From an uncultured Sutterella sp. (GTDB taxonomy: Bacteria > Pseudomonadota > Gammaproteobacteria > Burkholderiales > Burkholderiaceae_F): DNA of 8,130 bases. Shown in pieces: positions 1 through 6,597 of the stretch; positions within the stretch are counted from its first letter, which is position 1; every line of letters starts with the position of its first letter. The stretch is taken from NCBI GenBank assembly GCA_900552545.1, contig USAL01000083.1:1-8130 (forward strand), read 5' to 3'. The position numbers and the translations under genes were made by a program. A model generated the notes under the pieces. That model ran no database searches. It was not told the origin of the DNA and saw only the letters and a list, made by a program, of their open reading frames with translations.

Positions 1-2
1 GG

Positions 3-50
3 TACTGTGTGCAAATTCAGGTCTTCCGCCGCAAAATAAAGTTACTGTGT
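3..50. repeat. pair of 8-bp direct repeats upstream of the importer promoter
   Basis: TACTGTGT occurs at 3-10 and again at 43-50, a 40-bp period (close to four helical turns), just upstream of the -35 element at 66. No coding region was found in 1-140. The repeat could be an activator site or chance; only the exact repetition and position support it. Confidence 0.3.
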
Positions 51-65
51 TTTATCCGTGCTCAC

Positions 66-93
66 TTGACAGGAACCGCAGAAATGTTATAAT
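66..93 (+). promoter_or_regulatory. consensus sigma70-type promoter of the importer operon
   Basis: A perfect TTGACA (66-71) and a perfect TATAAT (88-93) are separated by 16 bp. Transcription would begin near position 100, giving a leader of about 40 nt before the start codon at 141. That start codon has a good Shine-Dalgarno (GGGAGG, 128-133). Such a consensus promoter should be strong unless repressed, which fits the palindrome lying on its -10 box. Confidence 0.85.
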
Positions 94-103
94 TTTTATA
101 ACA
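85..103. promoter_or_regulatory. 19-bp perfect palindrome over the -10 box, candidate operator
   Basis: TGTTATAA (85-92) and TTATAACA (96-103) are exact inverted repeats around TTT (93-95). The dyad covers the whole -10 hexamer and the expected start-site region, the classic position for a repressor that blocks polymerase. It does not match a motif I can assign confidently (not a Fur, FNR or CRP box). As an A/T-only core it could partly reflect the -10 itself, but the outer TG/CA pair extends the symmetry beyond that. Confidence 0.5.
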
Positions 104-140
104 CATCAACATTTACCGGAATCGGACGGGAGGAATATTA

Positions 141-626
141 ATGCCCAAAAGCATCACCCGCATCGTTCTCACCGGCGGCCCCGCCGCGGGTAAAACCACG
201 CTCATCAGCCGCATCCTCAAGGAGTGCAGGCAGGAAGACGGCTGGAAAGTCATCACCATCCCCGAGACGGCGACGGAGCTTATCTCCGGCTTCGGCATCC
301 GCCCTTTCGGCAATTGCGTCAGTATGGAGGATTTCCAGTATTTCGTCATTGAGGATCAGCTGCATAAGGAGCGTCTCGCCCTCAAGGGCGCGGAGATGGT
401 GCCGGAGGACAAGGTGCTCATCATCGACGCCGGGCGTATCGCGCAGTACGACACGCCCTACCGGATCGTGCACGCTCCCGCTGGAGACTTCATCCGCAGC
501 TTCATTCTGCGGCAGTTGGCGATCAAGCGCGATAACATCTTCAGGCTTTTTGCGCTCGATCCGGCCAAGGCCGCGGAGCTTGTCGCGACGCCCGGTGCTT
601 CAGTGGTTCCAGTTCCTGGCAGATAG
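141..626 (+). CDS. hybrid protein: AAA_28-type P-loop NTPase front joined to an ABC importer ATPase tail (probable deletion fusion)
   Basis: 161 residues, starting at ATG after GGGAGG. Residues 7-96 look like the front of an AAA_28-family NTPase: Walker A GGPAAGKTT (12-20), a PETATELI segment (41-48), MEDFQ (62-66) and a Walker-B-like KVLIID (91-96). Family members normally continue with a DRGLLD-type motif and a further ~80 or more residues; these are absent. Instead, residues 97-161 read as the end of an ABC importer ATPase (GRIAQYDTP, then PAGDFIRSFI), the part that follows the switch histidine. The ABC Walker A, Q-loop, LSGGQ signature and ABC Walker B are missing. The joint is near 423-434, where both families have a short hydrophobic strand ending in Asp. 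The gene lies 63 nt before the permease, in the slot where the transporter's ATPase is expected. I infer an in-frame deletion fusing two genes; an assembly artefact is possible. As it stands it cannot be a working ABC ATPase. Confidence 0.7.
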   Translation: MPKSITRIVLTGGPAAGKTTLISRILKECRQEDGWKVITIPETATELISGFGIRPFGNCVSMEDFQYFVIEDQLHKERLALKGAEMVPEDKVLIIDAGRIAQYDTPYRIVHAPAGDFIRSFILRQLAIKRDNIFRLFALDPAKAAELVATPGASVVPVPGR

Positions 627-689
627 CGCCCGTCAAACCACTATGCTGGGACAACGAGAACTTCGATCGCAGGAAAAGGAAGGGCAGCC

Positions 690-2429
690 GTGAGCGAGAG
701 CAAAACTGCAGCACACAACGCGGACATTCCAAGTGCGTGCGGCAAGCATCAGGATGAATCCAAAGGGCTTTTTGCCGACTTCTTCGCGAGCCGCATCGAG
801 TTCAAGGCGGCTTGGCTGATTCTTGTCGTTCTGTTTGCTTTTATTCTCATCTATCCGGTGGCGACCGTGCTTGTGCAGTCCTTTCTGCGCGACGGTGTGA
901 TCACGCTTGCCAACTGGGTCGAGACACTCTCGCGGCCGCATTTCCGGCAGATGCTTGCGAACAGCTTCATCGTCTCCGGACTCTCGGGCCTCATTTCGGC
1001 GCTGATCGCGTTTTTTGCGGCTTATGGCCTCACTTTCACCAACGTTGACCGGCGAACGAAAAAAGCTGTTCAGATTCTGCTGCTTTTGCCGCTTTTTCTG
1101 CCATCGATCACCTACGGCTTTGCGGTGATCTATTCCTTCGGGCGCATGGGGCTGGTGACGCAGCTTCTGGGGGCTCAGCTGCCGGTGTCGATCTACGGCT
1201 TCTGGGGACTGTTGATCACGGACGTGGGCTACACGGTGCCGCCCGCATTTCTTGTCTTGTACAACGCCTTTCTCTACGTTGATCGGCGTTTCGTGATCGT
1301 CTCCTGCGTGCTGGGCGACAATCCGCTGCGCACATTCTGGGTCACAGCCTGCCGGCCGACGGTCGGGGCTTTCGTTGCGGCCTTTGTGCTCTCGTTTTTT
1401 CTTGCCTTCACGGACTTCGGCATTCCCGTATCGGTGGCGGGGCAGTACAACGTCATTGCCACCGAGCTCTATACCACGATGATGGGAGCGGTTCCTGATT
1501 TCGGCAACGGCGCAGTGATTGCCATTGCAATGCTCGTGCCGTCGGTAGCGGCGGTGTGGCTATTGAAAAACGCCGAGCGACTCAACTTCCGCTATTCGCA
1601 GATTTCGACGGCGCCCGCAATGACCAACCGCTTGCGCGACGCGGGGTTTTACCTTTATTTCCTCGTGCTCGCATTCCTGCTCTTTTCAATCCTTGCGGTG
1701 GTCTTTATCGTTCCCTTTGTCGAATACTGGCCCTACAAGCCCTATTTCACGCTGCAGCACATCAAGGAAGTTTTAAGCGACGACGGCATCGGGGATCTCT
1801 ATCTGCGAAGTATCGGCGTGGCCGCGGCTTCGGCCGTTGTCGGCACGGCCTGTGCCTTTGCTGCAGGCATGATCCGCTCGCGCTCGGACATGCCTGGGTG
1901 GTGCCGAACGACGATGGATGCTGTGGCAATGCTCACGTCCACGCTGCCCGGTATGGTGCTCGGCGTGGGCTATCTCTTTGCCTTCAGCGGTACGTCGCTG
2001 CAGAACACACTTCTGATTCTCATCCTTGCCAATCTCGTGCACTTTCTGGCGACGCCCTACCTGATGGCAAGCACGGCGCTCTCAAAGATGAATGCAGGCT
2101 GGGAGACGACGGGACTTCTGATGGGCGACAGCTGGTTCAAGAGTGTCTGCCGCATCATCGTTCCTAACTCAAGGACGACCCTCATTCAGATGTTCGAGAC
2201 CTACTTTATCAATTCGATGGTGACGATCTCGGCTATCGTCTTTCTCACGGGCAGCCGTACGATGGTGCTCACCACACGCATCAAGGAGCTGCAGTACTTC
2301 GAGCGTTTTGACGCAATCTTTGCGCTCTCAATGCTCATTTTTCTCACGAATATTGTTGCTAAGCTCCTCTTTGATGCGCTCGCGCGCGGACAGGCAGGAC
2401 GTCCCCGGTCGGAGGAAAAGATTGTCTGA
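690..2429 (+). CDS. two-domain ABC importer inner-membrane permease (Fe3+/2-aminoethylphosphonate type)
   Basis: 579 residues starting at GTG, with a purine-rich Shine-Dalgarno (AGGAAGGG, 677-684). It forms the membrane channel of an ABC importer. Two BPD_transp_1 modules are fused in one chain: roughly residues 41-295 and 320-563, with about 12 hydrophobic spans. The ~40-residue N-terminus is polar and cytoplasmic. Coupling-helix (EAA-type) loops that contact the ATPase lie near 199-224 and 468-498. The second half carries FINSMVTISAIVFL (506-519), typical of the fused permeases of the iron/2-aminoethylphosphonate (PhnU/PhnV-like) group. Such fused permeases work with a periplasmic binding protein and an ATPase dimer; the binding protein follows 101 nt downstream. 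The preceding gene keeps only the tail of a matching ATPase. The exact substrate is not shown by the sequence. Confidence 0.88.
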   Translation: MSESKTAAHNADIPSACGKHQDESKGLFADFFASRIEFKAAWLILVVLFAFILIYPVATVLVQSFLRDGVITLANWVETLSRPHFRQMLANSFIVSGLSGLISALIAFFAAYGLTFTNVDRRTKKAVQILLLLPLFLPSITYGFAVIYSFGRMGLVTQLLGAQLPVSIYGFWGLLITDVGYTVPPAFLVLYNAFLYVDRRFVIVSCVLGDNPLRTFWVTACRPTVGAFVAAFVLSFFLAFTDFGIPVSVAGQYNVIATELYTTMMGAVPDFGNGAVIAIAMLVPSVAAVWLLKNAERLNFRYSQISTAPAMTNRLRDAGFYLYFLVLAFLLFSILAVVFIVPFVEYWPYKPYFTLQHIKEVLSDDGIGDLYLRSIGVAAASAVVGTACAFAAGMIRSRSDMPGWCRTTMDAVAMLTSTLPGMVLGVGYLFAFSGTSLQNTLLILILANLVHFLATPYLMASTALSKMNAGWETTGLLMGDSWFKSVCRIIVPNSRTTLIQMFETYFINSMVTISAIVFLTGSRTMVLTTRIKELQYFERFDAIFALSMLIFLTNIVAKLLFDALARGQAGRPRSEEKIV

Positions 2430-2530
2430 GTTGGCCGTGGTGCAGTTTCATCTTTGCAGTCTGCTCGAGCATAAGAACGAACGACCGACCGCACTATTTC
2501 AAGGAACCAAGGATAAAAGGGAACCTAAAC

Positions 2531-3541
2531 ATGAAAAAGACTTCGCTTCTGATGTTGGCCGCCGCGGCCGCACTTACTTTGTCGGGATGTGGTGACAAAG
2601 ATTCCGGCGCCGCAGGCGGCAAGGTCGCTGCAAAGGGCTCTGACGCACCCCAGGTGGTGATCTACTCCAATGGAGACGAAGAGGCGCAGAAGGCGATCAA
2701 GAATGCGCTTGACGCCAACGGATTCAAGGGAAAGTACCTGCTGCAGGGGTTCGGAACCTCGGAGTTGGGCGGCAAGCTCGTTGCCGAGGGCAAGAACATC
2801 GAGGCTGATGTGGTCACGCTTTCAACCTACTATCTTGAAAGCCTGCAAAAGAACCAGCAGATGTTCCAGAAGTTGGCGTTCAAACTTGAAACGATTGATC
2901 CGATGCCAGACTACTACGCTCCGATTCTTGGACAAAACGGTGCGCTTTTCGTGAATACTCAGGTGCTTGCGGCCGACAAGCTTCCGATGCCTAAGTCCAT
3001 TGCGGATCTTGCTAAGCCCGTTTATGCGGGCCACATTGCCGTGCCCAGCATCATGGGGTCTTCAACGGCTTGGCTGATGACGCAGGCGCTCATTTCGGCT
3101 TACGGTGAAGCTGAAGGCGTCAAGCTTGTGAAGGAAATTGAAAAGAATGCGGGTGCTCACCTTGAGATGTCCGGTTCGGGTCCCCTGAAGAAAATCCGTG
3201 CGGGTGAAGTTGCCGTAGGGTTTGGCGTACGCCACCAGGCGATGGCAGACAAGGTCAAAGGACTTCCCATTGACTGTGTGGATCCGACCGAAGGTAATTT
3301 CACGCACCTGGAAGGCGCTGCCGTCGTCGACAAGGGCACCAAGACCAATCCAAATGCCCAGAAGGTGGTGGAAATCATCATCAAGAAGGGACGTCCGGAA
3401 CTCATCAAGTATTATCCGAGCGCGATCTACAAGGGAGAAACGATTGATGCTGCCGACCGTCCGGCTAATCCGAAATATTTTTCCGAGCCGCTTACCGTTG
3501 AGCTGCTGCAAAAGCATCAGAAAATGGTGAAAGGCGAATAG
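2531..3541 (+). CDS. lipoprotein extracellular solute-binding protein of the ABC importer
   Basis: 336 residues with ATG start; AAGGG (2517-2521) is the likely ribosome site. The N-terminus is a lipoprotein signal: MKK, a hydrophobic run, then lipobox LSGC with Cys20 as the lipidated residue. Gly21 at +2 is not an inner-membrane retention Asp. After a low-complexity linker (21-40), a type-2 periplasmic-binding fold begins at VVIYSNGDEE (42-51). It has the ELGGKLVAEG segment (78-87), HIAVPSIMGSSTAW (168-181) and SGSGPLKKIRAGE (214-226). This pattern fits the family that includes Fe3+ (AfuA/FbpA) and 2-aminoethylphosphonate (PhnS-like) binding proteins. Tyr pairs occur at 100-101, 128-129 and 294-295, but I cannot show that any is an iron-ligand pair. 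It should capture the solute and deliver it to the permease upstream. It is the last gene of the operon, closed by the terminator at 3604. Substrate not assigned. Confidence 0.88.
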   Translation: MKKTSLLMLAAAAALTLSGCGDKDSGAAGGKVAAKGSDAPQVVIYSNGDEEAQKAIKNALDANGFKGKYLLQGFGTSELGGKLVAEGKNIEADVVTLSTYYLESLQKNQQMFQKLAFKLETIDPMPDYYAPILGQNGALFVNTQVLAADKLPMPKSIADLAKPVYAGHIAVPSIMGSSTAWLMTQALISAYGEAEGVKLVKEIEKNAGAHLEMSGSGPLKKIRAGEVAVGFGVRHQAMADKVKGLPIDCVDPTEGNFTHLEGAAVVDKGTKTNPNAQKVVEIIIKKGRPELIKYYPSAIYKGETIDAADRPANPKYFSEPLTVELLQKHQKMVKGE

Positions 3542-3603
3542 TTCAAGAATTATTAAGACTGTTCCGCCTGAAAGGACAAGTCAGACTTCTTCAAGCGGTT
3601 CGC

Positions 3604-3635
3604 GCGCAGTACCTGAGAGGGTGCTGCGCTTTTTT
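3604..3635 (+). terminator. intrinsic terminator of the importer operon
   Basis: Stem arms 3604-3613 and 3620-3629 pair over 10 bp (GCGCAG/CTGCGC plus an inner UACC/GGUG with one G-U pair). The loop is 6 nt, and six T residues (3630-3635) follow directly. It sits 63 nt after the stop of the solute-binding protein gene. Confidence 0.88.
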
Positions 3636-3749
3636 GTGTTCAGTGTTTCCGAGCAAACAGCACCAGTCAAGGAAAACATTGGTCGGCGTGAAAATCGAAG
3701 GAAGGCAAGGGGATGGGAAGAAAATTGAGGTGGAAAACGAAAACGGAAT

Positions 3750-3784
3750 AAAAAAGGGAGGTGGAACGACAGTAACCACCTCCC
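3750..3784 (-). terminator. intrinsic terminator of the aconitase gene
   Basis: GGGAGGTGG (3756-3764) and CCACCTCCC (3776-3784) form a perfect 9-bp stem with an 11-nt loop. Six A residues at 3750-3755 become the U-tract when read leftward. It lies about 80 nt beyond the aconitase stop codon. On the plus strand there is no T-run after the stem, so it acts mainly leftward. Confidence 0.88.
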
Positions 3785-3819
3785 TCACAAGAGAGAAGAA
3801 AAAACAGTCAGCGAATCGA

Positions 3820-3837
3820 CTCGGCGTTACCGCCGAG
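3820..3837 (-). other. GC-rich hairpin in the aconitase 3' untranslated region
   Basis: CTCGGCG (3820-3826) and CGCCGAG (3831-3837) pair perfectly around a 4-nt loop, 26 nt after the aconitase stop in the leftward direction. No U-run follows at once (the nearest is at 3799-3804), so it is not a standard terminator alone. It may protect the mRNA end or help the terminator further on. Confidence 0.6.
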
Positions 3838-3862
3838 CCGGTTCACTGCGCACCTCAGGAAA

Positions 3863-6220
3863 CTAGGCCTTGAGGGCGTTGAGTGCAGAGCCTGCGCGGA
3901 ACCAGGTGAGCTGCTTTGCGTTGTAGGAGTGGCGAGCCTCGAAGCGCTCCTTCGAGCCGTCTTCGTGCGTGAGCTCGATCGTCACGTTCTTGCCCGGGGC
4001 AAGTTCCTTCAGACCGAGGACCGAGATGCGCTCCTTTTCCTTGATCTTGTCGTAGTCGGCCGGGTTCACGAAGGTCAGAGCGAGAACGCCCTGCTTCTTG
4101 AGGTTCGACTCGTGGATGCGCGCCAGGCTCTTGGCGAGAACCACGCGCACGTTGAGGTAGCGCGGTTCCATGGCGGCATGCTCGCGGCTCGAGCCTTCAC
4201 CGTAGTTGTCGTCGCCGACGATGATCGAGGGGATGTTGTTGTTCTTGTAGTAACGAGCCACCTTGGCGGGCGTGTCATAGGCCTTCGTGGCAACGTTCCA
4301 GACCTTGCCGGTCTGACCGTTGAAGGCGTTCACGGCGCGCTCGAGCAGGTTGTCCGAGATGCGGTCGATGTTGCCGCGGTACGGAAGCCACTTGCCCCCC
4401 GGGCTGATGTGGTCGGTCGTGCACTTGCCCTTGGCCTTGATGAGCAGAGCGAGGTTGGTGAGATCCTTGCCGTCCCAAGCCTGGAAGGGCTCGAGCAGGC
4501 GGATGCGTTCGGCCGGCGGGCGCACCTTGATCTCGATCTTTTCATAGGTCGGATGCTGGCAGCCGGTGAGTTCGGTCACGAAGCCCTTCGAGGGAAGTTC
4601 TTCACCCTGCGGAGTCTTCAGAACGAAGTTGCCCTTGTTGCCCTGCAGCTGGCCCTTGAGCGGATTGAACGTCAGGTCGCCCTTGATGGCCATGGCCATC
4701 ACGATTTCCGGCGAAGCAAGGAAGGCGCTCGTCTTGGTGTTGCCGTCGTTGCGGCCGGCGAAGTTGCGGTTGAACGACTCAATGATCGAGTTCGGCTGAC
4801 CAACATGACCGGTCGTGCGCTTCCACTGACCAATGCAGGGACCGCAGGCCGTAGCCATGACGGTTGCGTCGAGCTTGCGGAAGGTGTCGAGCACGCCGTC
4901 GCGATCGAGCGTTTCGTAAATGCGCATCGAGCCGGGAACGACGATGATCGGGGTCTTCACCTTGACGCCGGCGTCGAGCGCCTGGCGGGCGATGGAAGCC
5001 GCACGGGTGATGTCTTCGTAGGAAGAGTTCGTGCAGGAGCCGATGAGGGCGACTTCGAGCGTCTGCGGATAGCCCTTGGCCTTGACCTTTTCGGCAACGG
5101 TCGAGATCGGCATCGCGGCATCGGGCGAGAACGGGCCGTTGATGTGCGGTTCGAGCGTCGAGAGATCGATTTCGATCACGCGGTCGTAGTACTTCTTCGG
5201 ATCGGCGAGGACTTCCTTATCGGCACGCAGTTCGCTGCCGACGGTCTTGGCGAGATCAGCCACGGCGCCGCGGCCAGTGGCGTTCATGTAGCGCACCATC
5301 GCGTCGTCGAACGGGAAGATCGAGCTCGTAGCGCCGACCTCAGCGCCCATGTTGCCGATCGTGGCCTTGCCGGAAGCAGAGAGCGTGGCAGCGCCGTCGC
5401 CGAAGTATTCGATCACGCAGTTCGTGCCGCCCTTCGTGGTGAGGATGCCGGCGAGCTTGAGGATCACGTCCTTCGGAGAAGCCCAGCCCTGGAGCTTGCC
5501 GGTGAGCTTGACGCCGATGATCTTCGGCATCTTGAGCTCCCACTCCATGCCCATGAGGGCATCGACGAGGTCAGCACCGCCGACGCCGATGGCGAGCATG
5601 CCCAGACCGCAGGCGGTCGGGGTGTGCGAGTCGGTGACGAGCATCATGCCGCCCGGGAAGTTGTAGTTCTCCATGAACACCTGATGGCAGATGCCAGCAC
5701 CGGCAGGCCAGAAGTCAAAGCCGTAGCGCTTGGAGACGTCACGCAGGAATGTGTAGGTTTCGTAGTTGCTCTTGTCGGCGACCTTGAGGTCGGGGATGGC
5801 GCCGGCGTTGGCCTGGACCAGATGGTCGGCAACGAGGGCGGCCGGAAGAGCGATGCGTTCCTTGCCGGAGCTCAGGAATTGAATGATAGCCATCGGGCCG
5901 CCGATGTCGTGCGTACCGGCGCGATCGGGCTTGAGCTCAATGTAGGAGTCGCCGCGCTTGAACTCGGTGAGGCTTTCCGGATGGAAGAGGTGCGTGAAGA
6001 GAATCTTCTCGGTAAGCGTGAGCGGACGATTGAGCTTGGCGCGAACGTCGGCAAGGCGCTTCGGGAAGGCTTTGTAGAAGGCCTGGATCATGTCGAAATC
6101 AAGCACGGCGCTCTTGGCGTCGGTGTTCTGAGCGGCCTGAGCGATGTGCGCCATCGGGGCAGAAGCCACGGCAGCGCCGGCAGCGGTCGCCTTGAGCAGT
6201 GTACGGCGGGAAACCGTCAT
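3863..6220 (-). CDS. aconitate hydratase-family enzyme, mitochondrial type, with a twin-arginine export signal
   Basis: 785 residues; the start at 6220 has GAGGAG (6229-6234) 8 nt upstream. The N-terminus is a textbook Tat signal: SRRTLLK (4-10), a weakly hydrophobic Ala-rich stretch (11-24) and an AQA cleavage site near 27-29. The ~755-residue mature part matches mitochondrial aconitase in length and along its whole course, unlike the longer bacterial AcnA/AcnB. These enzymes interconvert citrate and isocitrate through cis-aconitate using a 4Fe-4S cluster. Cluster ligands are Cys396 (SCTNSS) and Cys459/Cys462 (ACGPCIGQW). Also kept are Asp132-His133, DSHT (197-200), Arg485, Arg490, Arg615, and GEGSSREH (674-681) with catalytic Ser677. 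Oddly, the substrate-binding Gln72 (pig numbering) is His104, in HDIGGPMAI. Tat exports folded proteins, so cluster insertion before export is possible. The gene stands alone, divergent from a sensor kinase gene. Family and Tat signal are certain enough; the true substrate is open. Confidence 0.92.
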   Translation of the reverse strand: MTVSRRTLLKATAAGAAVASAPMAHIAQAAQNTDAKSAVLDFDMIQAFYKAFPKRLADVRAKLNRPLTLTEKILFTHLFHPESLTEFKRGDSYIELKPDRAGTHDIGGPMAIIQFLSSGKERIALPAALVADHLVQANAGAIPDLKVADKSNYETYTFLRDVSKRYGFDFWPAGAGICHQVFMENYNFPGGMMLVTDSHTPTACGLGMLAIGVGGADLVDALMGMEWELKMPKIIGVKLTGKLQGWASPKDVILKLAGILTTKGGTNCVIEYFGDGAATLSASGKATIGNMGAEVGATSSIFPFDDAMVRYMNATGRGAVADLAKTVGSELRADKEVLADPKKYYDRVIEIDLSTLEPHINGPFSPDAAMPISTVAEKVKAKGYPQTLEVALIGSCTNSSYEDITRAASIARQALDAGVKVKTPIIVVPGSMRIYETLDRDGVLDTFRKLDATVMATACGPCIGQWKRTTGHVGQPNSIIESFNRNFAGRNDGNTKTSAFLASPEIVMAMAIKGDLTFNPLKGQLQGNKGNFVLKTPQGEELPSKGFVTELTGCQHPTYEKIEIKVRPPAERIRLLEPFQAWDGKDLTNLALLIKAKGKCTTDHISPGGKWLPYRGNIDRISDNLLERAVNAFNGQTGKVWNVATKAYDTPAKVARYYKNNNIPSIIVGDDNYGEGSSREHAAMEPRYLNVRVVLAKSLARIHESNLKKQGVLALTFVNPADYDKIKEKERISVLGLKELAPGKNVTIELTHEDGSKERFEARHSYNAKQLTWFRAGSALNALKA

Positions 6221-6272
6221 TTCTTTTTCTCCTCAGTTAAACGAGTGATCTTTCGGGCGGACGGCCTGTGCA

Positions 6273-6326
6273 CATCACGTCATGTCGCGGCGACTTGAAC
6301 CGCAGGCTCAAGCCCATCACGTGATG
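6273..6326. promoter_or_regulatory. two near-identical dyad sites upstream of the aconitase, candidate operators
   Basis: CATCACGTGATG (6315-6326) is a perfect 12-bp palindrome. CATCACGTCATG (6273-6284) differs from it at one base and is itself an imperfect dyad that extends to ACAT...ATGT. The copies start 42 bp apart, close to four helical turns, so dimers would bind the same DNA face. They lie 53 and 95 bp upstream of the aconitase start codon. The regulator is unknown. Confidence 0.5.
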
Positions 6327-6435
6327 CACGCACGGCTGGGGAATGTCCGCCTTATGTCCCCGTCAGTCTATGTTTGAGATACCACTAAGTAGATCGACCG
6401 GAAATCAAAAATAGGCCAAATAGAGGAGGAAAAGC

Positions 6436-6466
6436 CCGGCCAAAGACGTAGAGTCGCCGGACAAAG
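6436..6466. repeat. 10-bp direct repeat at 21-bp spacing
   Basis: CCGGCCAAAG (6436-6445) and CCGGACAAAG (6457-6466) match at 9 of 10 bases and start 21 bp apart, two helical turns. Head-to-tail sites two turns apart are typical of response-regulator binding. A link to the partner regulator of the adjacent kinase is inference. Confidence 0.35.
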
Positions 6467-6550
6467 CGTGTAAATTGCACTGCATGCGCAACATGCGCGA
6501 AGTGAAGCCTTTCGAAGTCTTATGAAACGCCTGCCGTCAAGCGTCGGCGT

Positions 6551-6597
6551 CTCAAAAAAGGGGACTCAAGGAAAATGCAGCATTTTTGAGCCTTGAG
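6551..6597 (+). promoter_or_regulatory. alternative hairpins that can hide or free the kinase ribosome binding site
   Basis: CTCAAGG (6565-6571) can pair with CCTTGAG (6591-6597), with an inner AAAATG/CATTTT stem and a 4-nt bulge. That outer arm includes most of GAGG (6595-6598), the ribosome binding site for the ATG at 6606. Alternatively CTCAAAAA (6551-6558) pairs over 8 bp with TTTTTGAG (6583-6590), which leaves GAGG open. Whether RNA uses this depends on the unknown transcription start. Confidence 0.4.

Larger units (their letters stand above)
3542..3862. other. non-coding convergent spacer with terminators
   Basis: This 321-bp gap lies between the 3' ends of the importer operon and the aconitase gene. 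It holds a rightward terminator (3604-3635), a leftward terminator (3750-3784) and a further GC-rich hairpin (3820-3837). The part from about 3695 to 3765 is strongly purine-rich on the plus strand and has the 9-bp word GAGGTGGAA twice (3727-3735, 3758-3766). I see no convincing gene; open frames here lack family resemblance and run through the terminator hairpins. Confidence 0.75.

Noticed and set aside
1556..2167. A 203-codon plus-strand frame within the permease
   Set aside because: Cys/His/Arg-rich out-of-frame translation of a membrane protein gene; the permease frame has two clear transport modules.
2430..2530. 101-nt gap between permease and binding-protein genes as a possible separate promoter
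   Set aside because: It contains a 10-bp TGCTCGAGCA palindrome (2462-2471) and short ACGA/CCGA repeats, but no credible -35/-10 pair and no terminator, so it is read as an intra-operon spacer.
690..3541. Naming the importer as an iron or 2-aminoethylphosphonate transporter
   Set aside because: The fold and permease fusion fit that broad group, but no iron-ligand pair or phosphonate-metabolism neighbour is visible, so the substrate is left open.
3608..3625. AGTACCTGAGAGGGTGCT, which at first recalls pieces of thiamine or glycine riboswitches
   Set aside because: It is the stem and loop of an intrinsic terminator after the last gene of the operon. No other conserved riboswitch elements are present and no gene follows on that strand.
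3634..3873. A 79-codon plus-strand frame in the convergent spacer
   Set aside because: It starts at the terminator T-run, is Lys/Thr-rich low complexity, crosses the aconitase terminator and overlaps the aconitase 3' end.
3929..6298. A 789-codon open frame on the plus strand opposite the aconitase
   Set aside because: It is a shadow of the biased codon use of the aconitase gene. Its translation is Arg/Val/Glu-rich with no recognisable domain, and the opposite strand is a full match to a known family.
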